17,632 nt of DNA. Source: Acidobacteriaceae bacterium. Lineage in GTDB: Bacteria; Acidobacteriota; Terriglobia; Terriglobales; Acidobacteriaceae. The notes under the pieces are model-generated. The model was not told where the DNA came from and did not search any database. It saw only the letters and a list, made by a program, of their open reading frames with translations. Both the position numbers and the translations under genes were made by a program. The stretch lies in the NCBI GenBank assembly GCA_025462805.1, contig JAOAPJ010000175.1:1-17632 (forward strand), written 5' to 3'. Shown here in pieces: positions 1-8,047 of the stretch (position 1 is its first letter; each line of letters starts with the position of its first letter).

Positions 1-1457
1 CCCAACCTGGCCTGGACCAGGCGAAGCCCAATGTCGTCACGATCGACTGGACGAAGACACTGATCGTGTCGAAGTCCACTCCAACTCTGCAGGTTGTCGT
101 CAACCCCATGACGCGTCCCGGCTCCCCCATTCATGACGGAACCTTCAAGGCCCTAAAGGATCTCGGCGCCGACGCCGTGCGCTACGTGCCTTGGGAGCCA
201 TACCCGCGACTGGCCGTGGCGGAGCTCAAGCCACCCACCGCCGGCGGTACCTCATGGGATTTCTCGCTGATCGACCCCTTGACGAAAGACTTCCTCAACG
301 CGACCGAAGGCCATAGCACCGTCATGAACTTCAGCACCATGCCCGCCTGGATGTTTAAGACGGACAAACCCGTCGAATATCCTGACGACCCAACCCAGGT
401 GGTGTGGAACTACACGCAGGGCACGGAACTCCAGGACCCGTCTGGCCAGCAGGTCGCGGACTACTTTGCGCGCCTGGTGAGCTGGTACACGCAGGGCGGA
501 TTCAGCGACGAGAACGGCAAGCGCCATGAATCCGGATACCACTACAAGTTCCCTATCTGGGAGGTGCTCAACGAAGTGGACTTCGAACACCAGACCACGC
601 CCGAGCAGTACACCGCTCGCTACGACCTCATCGTGGCCGCTATCCACAAGGTCAGCCCGGACACGAAGTTTATGGGGCTCGCCCTTGCGCAGCCTCAGCT
701 TGATCCGCGCTGGTTCAGCTATTTTCTTGATCCCACACACCACAAGCCGGGCACGCCCATCGACTACATCTCCTATCACTTCTACGCCACACCGCAGTTA
801 CCGGAGACCCTCGACGACTGGCAGTACACCTTCTTCGATCAGGCCGACCGCTTCATCACCAACGTTCGCTACGTTGAAGAGATTCGCAAGCGGCTTGCTC
901 CGCAAACCAAGACCGACCTCGACGAGCTTGGCGTCATCCTGCCAACGGATGAACAAGAGATTCGCGCCGGGAAGGCGCAGCCCGACCACATCCCCGCCCT
1001 TTACTGGAACGCCGCCGGCTCCCTTTACGCGTACCTCTTTATCAATCTCTCCAGGCTTGGCATTGACGTCATCGGCGAATCGCAGCTTGTCGGCTACCCG
1101 TCTCAATTCCCCAGCGTCTCAATGATGAATTGGAAGACGGGCCAGCCCAATGCGCGCTATTGGACGCTGAAGCTGATCAAGGACAACTTCCACGCCGGCG
1201 ACACGCTGGTCAAAACCGAGACCAGCCACGCAAGCGACATCGAAGCGCAGGCCTTCGAGACCTCGGCCGGCCACAAGCTCCTCTTGCTCAATCGGCATAA
1301 CCGCTCCGCTGAGGTGGCGCTACCGGCAGCCGTCACTGGGTACACCGTAACGGCCGTCGATGGCGAGACAGCAGACAACCCACCGCGTGTCATCCATGGC
1401 AGCAGTTCCTCGCTCACGTTGGCGCCCTTCGCGGTGGCCGTCCTGAGCTGGAAGTAG
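1..1457 (+). CDS. GH39-like clan GH-A glycoside hydrolase, 5'-partial
   Basis: Probable retaining glycosidase with a (beta/alpha)8 barrel followed by a small C-terminal beta domain. The frame is open from base 3 to the stop at 1455-1457, and the translation before the GTG at 66 (…VVTIDWTKTLIV…) continues smoothly into family-like sequence. The GTG is therefore an internal valine and the true start lies upstream of the window. Numbered from that GTG, WEVLNE places the likely acid/base Glu at residue 170 after the Asn typical of clan GH-A. DELGV near residue 287 is the best candidate nucleophile, and YHFY at 237-240 is a typical barrel strand. The last 90 residues (ETSAGHKLLLLNRHN…) look like the C-terminal beta domain. 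GH39 includes beta-xylosidases and alpha-L-iduronidases; the substrate cannot be read from sequence. Any signal peptide is outside the window. It is probably co-transcribed with the isomerase 3 bases downstream. Confidence 0.75.
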   Translation, partial: QPGLDQAKPNVVTIDWTKTLIVSKSTPTLQVVVNPMTRPGSPIHDGTFKALKDLGADAVRYVPWEPYPRLAVAELKPPTAGGTSWDFSLIDPLTKDFLNATEGHSTVMNFSTMPAWMFKTDKPVEYPDDPTQVVWNYTQGTELQDPSGQQVADYFARLVSWYTQGGFSDENGKRHESGYHYKFPIWEVLNEVDFEHQTTPEQYTARYDLIVAAIHKVSPDTKFMGLALAQPQLDPRWFSYFLDPTHHKPGTPIDYISYHFYATPQLPETLDDWQYTFFDQADRFITNVRYVEEIRKRLAPQTKTDLDELGVILPTDEQEIRAGKAQPDHIPALYWNAAGSLYAYLFINLSRLGIDVIGESQLVGYPSQFPSVSMMNWKTGQPNARYWTLKLIKDNFHAGDTLVKTETSHASDIEAQAFETSAGHKLLLLNRHNRSAEVALPAAVTGYTVTAVDGETADNPPRVIHGSSSSLTLAPFAVAVLSWK

Positions 1458-1460
1458 CCG

Positions 1461-2891
1461 ATGTCCGTCACACCGGAGCTCCGCGTTGGCCTTTGCGGCA
1501 TCGGCCTCGAGGCCTACTGGGAGCAGTTCGATGGCTTGCGCGACCAGCTCGAGGGCTACGTCGCTCACGTCGCGAGCGAACTGCGCCAGCCGGGTGTCGA
1601 GCTCATCACGCTCGACCTGGTCGACTCCCCCACGCGAGCCCGCAACGTGGGCCGCGACTGTCGAGCGGCGAACATCGACCTGCTCCTGCTCTACGTCACT
1701 ACCTATGCCCTCTCCAGCACGGTGCTGCTGCTCGCTCAGCAGGCCAATATTCCTATCCTCGTGCTTAACCTGCAGCCGACGTCTGCCATTGACTACGAGG
1801 CTGTCAATCGCCTGTCGGATCGCACACGCATGACCGGCGCCTGGCTCGCCTACTGCTCCGCCTGCCCCGTACCGGAGATCGCGAATCTCTTCGTCCGTGC
1901 TGGACTCCCCTTCCACCAGGTCACGGGGTATCTGGACGAGCTGGAGACATGGCAGCAGATACGCGAGTGGCTCGCCGCCGCGCGAGTTCGCTCCCTTCTG
2001 CGCGCCATGAATCTCGGCCTCCTCGGCCATTACTACAGCGGCATGTTGGACGTCGCGACGGACATCACACAGATCGCTATCACTTTCGGCTGTCATCTCG
2101 AAATGCTCGAGGTGGACGAACTCACAGCCCTCCGCGAATCCGTTGCTCCGGGCGCCATTGCCGAACGCGTCGCGCACCTCCACACTCAGTTCGACGTCCA
2201 GCCCGACTGCCCTCCTGCTGAACTCGATCGCGCCGCCCGCACCTCCATCGCACTAGACCGCTTCGTATCCACACATGAACTCGGAGCACTCGCCTACTAC
2301 TACAAGGGAACGGGTAACGCCGCCAACGAAGACACAATGAGCTCCATCATTCTCGGCACCTCGCTGCTGACCGCGAACCATATCCCCGTCGCGGGCGAGT
2401 ATGAGGTGAAGAACGCCATCGCGATGAAGATCCTCGATACACTCGGGGCCGGCGGTTCATTCACCGAGTACTACGCGATCGACTTCGCAGATGACATCGT
2501 TCTCATGGGCCACGACGGCCCTGGCCACACCGCAATCGCGCAAGGCCGCACGAAAGTCCGTCCTCTGGATGTGTACCACGGCAAGGTTGGCCGCGGCCTC
2601 TCCGTAGAGATGTCCGTCCGCTTGGGCCCGGTCACGCTGCTTTCCATTGCCGAAGAGCGCTGTGGCAGTTACAAACTGCTTGTCGCACACGCCACGTGCG
2701 AATCCGGCGAGACCCTCGCCATGGGCAATACGAATAGCCGCTTCCGCTTCCCCTTGGACGCCCGCTCGTTCGTAGAGCGCTGGAACGACCAGGGTCCGGC
2801 TCACCACTGCGCTATCGGCATCGGCCACCTCGGTCCGGTACTCCAGAAGCTCGCCCGCCTGCTCGAGATCCCCATCCAACAAGTCTGCTGA
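1461..2891 (+). CDS. L-arabinose/L-fucose isomerase-like sugar isomerase (AraA family)
   Basis: A 476-residue member of the AraA/FucI-type aldose-ketose isomerase fold. The C-terminal half can be aligned by eye with E. coli AraA at all four metal-binding positions. AGEYEVK gives Glu313 (AraA Glu306). SFTEYY gives Glu336 (AraA Glu333). The histidine of IVLMGHDG is His351 (AraA His350). GPAHHC at 446-450 matches the AraA GAHH motif that carries the last ligand. Cofactor would be Mn2+ or a similar divalent metal, and the enzyme is cytosolic with no signal peptide. The N-terminal half is much more divergent than true AraA and the length is slightly short, so the actual sugar is uncertain. The ATG has a GGAAG ribosome site 6 bases upstream, inside the end of the preceding glycosidase gene, so the two are translationally close and probably one operon. 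It ends 8 bases from the convergent TPR gene. Confidence 0.75.
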   Translation: MSVTPELRVGLCGIGLEAYWEQFDGLRDQLEGYVAHVASELRQPGVELITLDLVDSPTRARNVGRDCRAANIDLLLLYVTTYALSSTVLLLAQQANIPILVLNLQPTSAIDYEAVNRLSDRTRMTGAWLAYCSACPVPEIANLFVRAGLPFHQVTGYLDELETWQQIREWLAAARVRSLLRAMNLGLLGHYYSGMLDVATDITQIAITFGCHLEMLEVDELTALRESVAPGAIAERVAHLHTQFDVQPDCPPAELDRAARTSIALDRFVSTHELGALAYYYKGTGNAANEDTMSSIILGTSLLTANHIPVAGEYEVKNAIAMKILDTLGAGGSFTEYYAIDFADDIVLMGHDGPGHTAIAQGRTKVRPLDVYHGKVGRGLSVEMSVRLGPVTLLSIAEERCGSYKLLVAHATCESGETLAMGNTNSRFRFPLDARSFVERWNDQGPAHHCAIGIGHLGPVLQKLARLLEIPIQQVC

Positions 2892-2899
2892 CTAAACGC

Positions 2900-4093
2900 C
2901 TACTGCTGCGATTCTGCTAAGTCCAGCCGCTGCGGAGTGACCTCCGCGTTTGTCGCGGGCACCACTCCATGTCTCTGGGCTCGCAACCTTGCAAACTCCG
3001 CGAGCGCCTTCCTCTGTTCCTCCGCCCGGCCCAGCTTGCGGTCCACCTGCGCCAGCCGGTACCACGCCACCTGGTCCTCCGGGTTCAGCGTCACAGCACG
3101 CTCCAGATGTGGTAACGCCCCGCTCACGTCGCCCTGTGTGGAGAGCACCGCCGCCAGCCCCACATGCGCCTCCTCAAACATCGGATAACTCTCCACAGCC
3201 TGTTCGAAGTACCGCAGCGCCTCCGCCACATTGCCCTGCCTGCGTTCAATCTCCGCAAGTTCGTACGCCGCATTCGCATTGGCCTCGTCGAGCGCCAACT
3301 CTTGACGGAACTCCTCAGCCGCGCGCTTCAGATCGTCTGCGTCTGATTTACCCTCCGCACGCGCCAGCAACGTGCGTCCGATGCGGTAATGCACATTCTG
3401 CCGCTCCGGATCCTTCTGGAGGACTGCCTTGTAGTCGCCTACAGCAGCATCGGTGTCGCCCTGCGCCTCTTGTGCCTCGCCCGCGGCCATCAATGCCCAA
3501 GTTGACTCCGGCGCAGCTTGGAAGAGCTTCTGCGCCGTCAGGAACGCTGCATTGCCGAAGATCTTGCTAGAGTAATAAAGGACCTCGGGGTCCTCCGGAT
3601 ACGCAGCGCGCAGCTCCGTCGCCGTGGTCACGGCCTTCGTATCGCTGTGCAGCGCCGTGTACGCTCGCTCAAGCCGCAGCCCGCACATCCGCCGAAGCTC
3701 GCCGTCTGTTGTCTGCCGAAAACCCTTCTCCAGAGCAGGTAATGCTTCTTTATACTGTCCCTTCTCAGAGAGCGCCATCGCAAGAAGCGTGTCCACCCGC
3801 GTCATGCCCGGTCGCAGCGACAGGGCATGACGCAGCTCGCCCACGCTCGCGTCGAACTTGCCTTCCTTGAAATAGACCATGCCCAGCGTCACCCTCAGTT
3901 CGGCGACATCCGGCTCCCGTTTCACCAGCTCTGCGTATGAGGCCTCGGCCTCTTTGTAGCGTCCAGCTTCGAGCGCACTGCGGCCGCGCTGGGATAGGGA
4001 CTCTGCGCCTTTCGGGGGCTCCTGCGCAACCGCCGTCCAGAGAAGGCACAGCGAGAGAATCGCGTATGCGGACAGAAAACCCGACCGTGTCAT
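2900..4093 (-). CDS. Exported tetratricopeptide-repeat protein
   Basis: A 397-residue protein starting at the ATG at 4093. It has a basic N terminus, a hydrophobic stretch (about residues 5-22) and AVAQ followed by EPP, a plausible signal peptidase I site. The remainder is a run of TPR-type helix pairs, about eight or more. Recognisable units include ALEAGRYKEAEASYAELVKR, YFKEGKFDASVGELRHAL, AEIERRQGNVAEALRYFEQA and AAVLSTQGDVSGALPHLERA, separated by a less regular middle section at about 130-190. It probably acts as a periplasmic scaffold; the partner is unknown. A longer frame reaches a GTG at 4147, but that start would lie inside the terminator stem of the upstream receptor and would put 18 polar residues before the signal peptide, so it was rejected. 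It lies just downstream of the TonB-dependent receptor, so a shared role in outer-membrane uptake is inferred. No strong ribosome site precedes the ATG. Confidence 0.82.
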   Translation of the reverse strand: MTRSGFLSAYAILSLCLLWTAVAQEPPKGAESLSQRGRSALEAGRYKEAEASYAELVKREPDVAELRVTLGMVYFKEGKFDASVGELRHALSLRPGMTRVDTLLAMALSEKGQYKEALPALEKGFRQTTDGELRRMCGLRLERAYTALHSDTKAVTTATELRAAYPEDPEVLYYSSKIFGNAAFLTAQKLFQAAPESTWALMAAGEAQEAQGDTDAAVGDYKAVLQKDPERQNVHYRIGRTLLARAEGKSDADDLKRAAEEFRQELALDEANANAAYELAEIERRQGNVAEALRYFEQAVESYPMFEEAHVGLAAVLSTQGDVSGALPHLERAVTLNPEDQVAWYRLAQVDRKLGRAEEQRKALAEFARLRAQRHGVVPATNAEVTPQRLDLAESQQ

Positions 4094-4112
4094 GTGTGCC
4101 AGTCTACCGCTC

Positions 4113-4148
4113 AAAAATCGTGGACTGCTCGCGACTTGGCAGTCCACG
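4113..4148 (-). terminator. Rho-independent terminator after the TonB-dependent receptor
   Basis: A perfect 10-bp inverted repeat (CGTGGACTGC at 4119-4128, GCAGTCCACG at 4139-4148) with a 10-base loop. On the minus strand it is followed at once by ATTTTT (4118-4113). It begins 14 bases past the stop codon of the receptor gene at 4163. GC-rich stem plus T run is the classic intrinsic-terminator form. It separates the receptor from the TPR gene, which must then rely on read-through or its own promoter. Confidence 0.8.
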
Positions 4149-4162
4149 CAGGAAGACCATCA

Positions 4163-7100
4163 TCAGAATGTGATCTTGCCTCCAAGTTGCAGCACGCGGC
4201 CCGGCCGCGCTGAGACTACGTGGCCGAACAGTACATTCGCCGCGGGCGGCTGGTCGTTCACATTTCGGTCCACCGCGCCCGTACCCGGCCCTCCCGCTGC
4301 CGCACTCGGTGACGTGGGATCGACGCCGTACTGAACATGATTGAAGGTGTTGAAGCTCTCCACACGAAACTGGAAGTTTGCCCGGTCCCCCAGAGCGAAG
4401 CTTTTGTCCACTCCCATGTCCCAGTTATTGATACCCGGCTCCCGCAGAATGTTTCGTCCACTGTTACCGAATTCGCCCGCCAGTGGCTGCTGGAAAGCCG
4501 CTGTATTGAACCACTGGTTGATGCTCTTGGAGAAGTTCGAATGCGGACTGCCGATCACATTCGCACGCTCGTTGTACGCCTCGAGCAATCCAAACTGATC
4601 GTTCCCCTGCACCGAAAACGGGAATCCCTGCTGGAACGTACCCACGCCTGTCCACTGCCAGCCACCCACTGCCAGATCTGCCGCGCGATTTATTTGGCCG
4701 CCAAACCTTTTGCCTCGACCCACCGGCAGCTCATAGACGTAACTCAACACAAACCGCTGCCCTACGTCGAAGTCCGAACGCGCATAGTCGGCATTCGGGT
4801 TGTGATCGTTCTGGTGGCCGGCAAACCCGTTCGTCGCGCCGATTCCAGCCGCCGCCGACTTGTCATCCATGCTCTTCGACCACGTATAGACTGCCAGCAG
4901 CGCCAGGTCGGTCGAGCGCCGCTCGATCCGCACATTCGCCGCGTTGTAGTTCGAATAACCGATCCACCGGCTATCGAGCGTGCCGGTGCCATTGGTGAAA
5001 TTGGGCAATGGCTTACGGTTGACCACCGGGCAGTCGCCAAGGGTCGGATTCAGTTGGCAGAAGCCAGGATTGGCCACGGGAAAGGGCTGATTGATGTTGA
5101 TTCGGTCGAGCAGATGCGTGCCCTTGTTGCCTACGTAGTTCAGCTCCAGTGTCGTATTCCGCGCCAACTCGCGCTGCACCGAAGCGGACCACTGCTGCAC
5201 GTAGGGATTCTTTGGATTCTCCGAGATGATAACCGCAACGAACTGGCTGCCTGCGGGAAACGTCGTACCTCCATTCGACCCCACAGCCACCGGGCGCAGG
5301 CTCGTCGCCGGGACGAAGAGGTTGTCAGTCGACTTCGGCAGCGTGGGGTCCACCGTCGGGGTCAGTGAAGCGCGAATTACATAGGGATACAGGTCGCCCG
5401 AGTTGTCGATTTCGCGCGTCTCCGAAGAGTCGAAGAACATTCCATAGCCGCCGCGGACGACTGTCTTATCCGTGAAGCGATAAGCGAAACCCACGCGCGG
5501 CGCAAACACACCATACTGCGGATCGGCGGGGTTGTTGCGGCCGCAGTATCGGTAGAATCCATTGCCCGACGGCGCGATCCCGTCCGTCAACAGCGTCGGA
5601 TTTGCAAAGCACATGCCCCCGAGTGCGTTCTGCTTGTCGATCCAGAACATCTTGTTGTTCTTCTCATACGGCACGGTGCGGAAGTCCCAGCGCAGCCCTA
5701 GGTTCAGCGTCAGATTCGGCGCTGCCTTCCAGTCGTCCTGGAGGTATGGGCCGATGTATTTGAAGACGAACTGGTTCAGGTTGCCCGGAGTACTGCTGCT
5801 CGACTGACTGAACGGACCCGGCTGGAAGGTGCTGGCACCCGCGTAGTAGCCAAGTAGATAGTCAGCCACCGCATTGCCCGTGCCGCAGTGTACCGTCGGG
5901 CACCCGCTGCTGTTGTTGCTGATGGTCGTATTGTTGAAGCTGTAGGAGCCAAGAAAGTTCGTCGACAGATCGCGCCGCTGTACCCAACTGCGGTAGTCAA
6001 AGCCTGTGCTGAAGGTGTGCCTTCCCCTCACTGTCGAAACCGAGTCCGCGAATTCCCACATGGGGATGTCGCTGGTCGTCGGGTTGTTGCCGGGACTGCC
6101 CACCGCGCCGCTCAGGTTCTGCAGCCCGATGTTCGGATACCCGCGCGCGTAAGCCGGAAGGTTGCTGAAGACACCGGTCAATCCCAGCGCGCTCACGTCA
6201 GACTGCGGCGCGGGGCTATCGCCCTGGATGACCGTCGCTCCCAAGTGGCCCACTCTGAAGTTGTTGACGAACGCATGCCGGAGCGTAATCGTGTGCGAGA
6301 TCTCCCAGCTTGTCGAGCTCTCGCTAAAGTTGTTGAGGCCGGCCGGCAACGATGTGGTGCTCGTTGTCTGCAATGAGTAATCCGCCTTTGTATACCGGAA
6401 GAACACGGAACCCCACCTGCCGACGTTCTGGTCCAGGCGGTAGGTCTGCTGGTCAGTGTCGTTGGGCAGCGCCGTACTCAGGTGGAAGTTGCCCAGGCAA
6501 TCGGCGGTAAAGCAGTTCGGAGCCGGAAACAGCTTCGCCGTCACCGCCGCCAGTCGTGAGAAGCGCGTCGCCGGAACCGCGTTACCCGCAAAGGGAGCCC
6601 CGGTCGCCGGATCGATCGGCATACAGGGATTGCCCCCCGCCAGTGCGCTCGTGCAGGCCGCGGTCCCATATGCGGGCAGCCCGGAGGCCGCAAAGTCTCC
6701 GCTCAACTCCGCCGGGGTCGGCACGTTGAAATAGCTGCTCGTGCCGTTGCGAATCCGCCAGCCCTCATAATTTGCCAGCCAGAAGGTCTTGTCGCGGCCG
6801 TCGTACAGCTTTGGAATGACAACCGGACCGTCTAGCACAAAGCCGAACTGGTTCTGCCGCAACTCCGGCTTGGACGGCTGGAAATGCGTGCTCGCATCGA
6901 ATGCATCGTTACGCGCAAACTCGAAAACAGCTCCATGCAGCCTGTTAGTGCCGCTCTTGCTCACGATATTGATCTGGTTTGCGCTGAATCCATACTCGGC
7001 CGAGTACGTTTCGCTCTGAACACGAAACTCCTGGATGGCGTCCTGCGACAGAATGACCGCAGGCGTGTTCAGCGCCGTATCTGTGTTCACCATACCGTCC

Positions 7101-7690
7101 AGTGTGTAGTTGTTTGACTCCGGTCGCGCTCCGTTGATGCTGATCGCGTTGCCTTCGCCCTGTCGCATCTGGCCTTGCTCGCCCACCGTTTGCACGGCGC
7201 CCGCACCAATGAACAGCAGGTTGAGAAAGTTGCGTCCGTTCAGCGGAAGCTGGTCCACCTGGCGCTGCGTCACAAGCTGCGTCACGGCTGCTGTGTCCGT
7301 GTCCAGCGCCACAGCCGAAGCATTGATCTGCACTGTCTCCGTGTTCGCGCCCGGTTTCATCTGCGCGTTCACTCGCGCCTGCTGCGCTACACCAAGCGAG
7401 ATCCCGCCGATATTCTCTTTCGCGAATCCGGGGACCGTCACCGACACGGCATACGGCCCAGGAATCAGGTCGGGCACGGAGTAATCGCCCGCCGAGCTGG
7501 AGATTGCCGTATGGGCAATGCCGGTGGCTGTGTCTGTAATTGTCACTGTGGCATTTGGTACCACGGCCCCAGTATTGTCCGTGACCGTGCCAAGGATCGT
7601 GCCGGTCGCCCCGCCTTGGCCGTGCGCCGTCGCCACCAGCAGGACCGCAGCTACGCCCGTCGATAGCCAGCGATTGAGCTTCTGTATCAT
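4163..7690 (-). CDS. Oar-like TonB-dependent receptor with carboxypeptidase-regulatory-like N-terminal domain
   Basis: A large outer-membrane receptor (1175 residues), probably for energy-coupled uptake of oligosaccharides. The start is the ATG at 7690, with GGAGG five bases before it; a longer open frame to 7837 lacks family character. Residues 1-25 are a signal peptide ending at about AHGQ. Residues 28-110 form the beta-sandwich domain (GTVTDNTGAVVPNATVTI), which is the TonB-receptor version of the carboxypeptidase regulatory domain. The plug follows at about 125-245 (DQLPLNGRNF, INGARPESNNYTLDG, QDAIQEFRVQSETYSAEYG). The rest is a beta-barrel with many aromatic strands, ending in GKITF with the terminal Phe used for barrel assembly. 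No SusD-like partner is present. This architecture is abundant in Acidobacteria. Its position beside the rha operon suggests that rhamnose-containing glycans are the ligand, but this is inference. Confidence 0.93.
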   Translation of the reverse strand: MIQKLNRWLSTGVAAVLLVATAHGQGGATGTILGTVTDNTGAVVPNATVTITDTATGIAHTAISSSAGDYSVPDLIPGPYAVSVTVPGFAKENIGGISLGVAQQARVNAQMKPGANTETVQINASAVALDTDTAAVTQLVTQRQVDQLPLNGRNFLNLLFIGAGAVQTVGEQGQMRQGEGNAISINGARPESNNYTLDGMVNTDTALNTPAVILSQDAIQEFRVQSETYSAEYGFSANQINIVSKSGTNRLHGAVFEFARNDAFDASTHFQPSKPELRQNQFGFVLDGPVVIPKLYDGRDKTFWLANYEGWRIRNGTSSYFNVPTPAELSGDFAASGLPAYGTAACTSALAGGNPCMPIDPATGAPFAGNAVPATRFSRLAAVTAKLFPAPNCFTADCLGNFHLSTALPNDTDQQTYRLDQNVGRWGSVFFRYTKADYSLQTTSTTSLPAGLNNFSESSTSWEISHTITLRHAFVNNFRVGHLGATVIQGDSPAPQSDVSALGLTGVFSNLPAYARGYPNIGLQNLSGAVGSPGNNPTTSDIPMWEFADSVSTVRGRHTFSTGFDYRSWVQRRDLSTNFLGSYSFNNTTISNNSSGCPTVHCGTGNAVADYLLGYYAGASTFQPGPFSQSSSSTPGNLNQFVFKYIGPYLQDDWKAAPNLTLNLGLRWDFRTVPYEKNNKMFWIDKQNALGGMCFANPTLLTDGIAPSGNGFYRYCGRNNPADPQYGVFAPRVGFAYRFTDKTVVRGGYGMFFDSSETREIDNSGDLYPYVIRASLTPTVDPTLPKSTDNLFVPATSLRPVAVGSNGGTTFPAGSQFVAVIISENPKNPYVQQWSASVQRELARNTTLELNYVGNKGTHLLDRININQPFPVANPGFCQLNPTLGDCPVVNRKPLPNFTNGTGTLDSRWIGYSNYNAANVRIERRSTDLALLAVYTWSKSMDDKSAAAGIGATNGFAGHQNDHNPNADYARSDFDVGQRFVLSYVYELPVGRGKRFGGQINRAADLAVGGWQWTGVGTFQQGFPFSVQGNDQFGLLEAYNERANVIGSPHSNFSKSINQWFNTAAFQQPLAGEFGNSGRNILREPGINNWDMGVDKSFALGDRANFQFRVESFNTFNHVQYGVDPTSPSAAAGGPGTGAVDRNVNDQPPAANVLFGHVVSARPGRVLQLGGKITF

Positions 7691-7811
7691 CTGTTCCTCC
7701 CCGCAAATTGAGCCCCGGCGAACTACCGGGACCGCTGGAAGTAACTCCGTCGACTGCTCTTCCCTCTGGCAGAGTTGCGCTCGAAAGGACCCTGCTCTGG
7801 CATTCGTGAAG

Positions 7812-7825
7812 TGGAACTTCTTCCA
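7812..7825. promoter_or_regulatory. Candidate operator TGGAACTTCTTCCA at the receptor transcription start
   Basis: A palindrome with 5-bp arms TGGAA and TTCCA around CTTC. It lies within a few bases of the predicted start of receptor transcription, where a bound repressor would block initiation. The half-sites are the same as in the rhaI-rhaT palindrome and the E. coli IclR consensus operator, but the spacing is 2 bp shorter than in the former, so the match is only moderate. Confidence 0.35.
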
Positions 7826-7833
7826 GCGCGCAG

Positions 7834-7863
7834 ACAATATCGACCCTCAAGAAACATTGTCAA
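7834..7863 (-). promoter_or_regulatory. Putative sigma-70-type promoter of the TonB receptor gene
   Basis: On the minus strand there is a perfect -35 TTGACA (7863-7858), an 18-base spacer, and TATTGT (7839-7834) as a 4-of-6 match to the -10 box. Transcription would start near 7827, giving a leader of about 137 nt before the ATG at 7690. The box lies in the most AT-rich part of the intergenic region. The assignment rests only on consensus matching. Confidence 0.5.
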
Positions 7864-8047
7864 GCGTAAAAATAATTCTCCAATGAAATATGCCAGCCGC
7901 GGGACTTGACCGTCACTAACGCATGCTGCATCGGGCCATACGGCCCCGCAAAATGTGTGGAAGGCGGTACAGGAGAGGGCGTTCGAGCTTATTTCGCGAC
8001 TCGATTCCGTCGCCAGAAGCAGGCTTTGGAACCACAAATCAGGCGAC

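Larger units (their letters stand above)
7691..8047. other. 357-base intergenic region between the regulator and the TonB receptor
   Basis: I see no convincing gene here. It holds the putative promoter and leader of the receptor (minus strand), a TGGAA/TTCCA palindrome at 7812-7825, and an AT-rich patch at about 7850-7895 that stands out from the GC-rich surroundings. A 9-bp long-range inverted repeat is also present: CGCTGGAAG at 7733-7741 and CTTCCAGCG at 7820-7828. A short GGGCC/GGCCC hairpin at 7933-7946 lies downstream of the regulator stop but lacks a T run. Confidence 0.7.

Noticed and set aside
1320..2183. A 287-codon open frame on the minus strand across the glycosidase/isomerase junction
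   Set aside because: It is antisense to two recognised genes and its translation is charged, low-complexity sequence without motifs.
4337..5368. A 343-codon open frame on the + strand opposite the TonB receptor gene
   Set aside because: It lies wholly antisense to a clearly recognised gene and shows no family motifs; long antisense frames are common in GC-rich coding DNA.
6945..7850. A 301-codon minus-strand frame overlapping the receptor N terminus in another frame
   Set aside because: The receptor frame has the signal peptide, ribosome site and domain motifs; this one is a shifted shadow of it.
7933..7946. GGGCC-ATAC-GGCCC hairpin after the regulator gene, considered as a terminator
   Set aside because: The stem is only 5 bp, there is no T run on the minus strand, and it lies about 100 bases past the stop.
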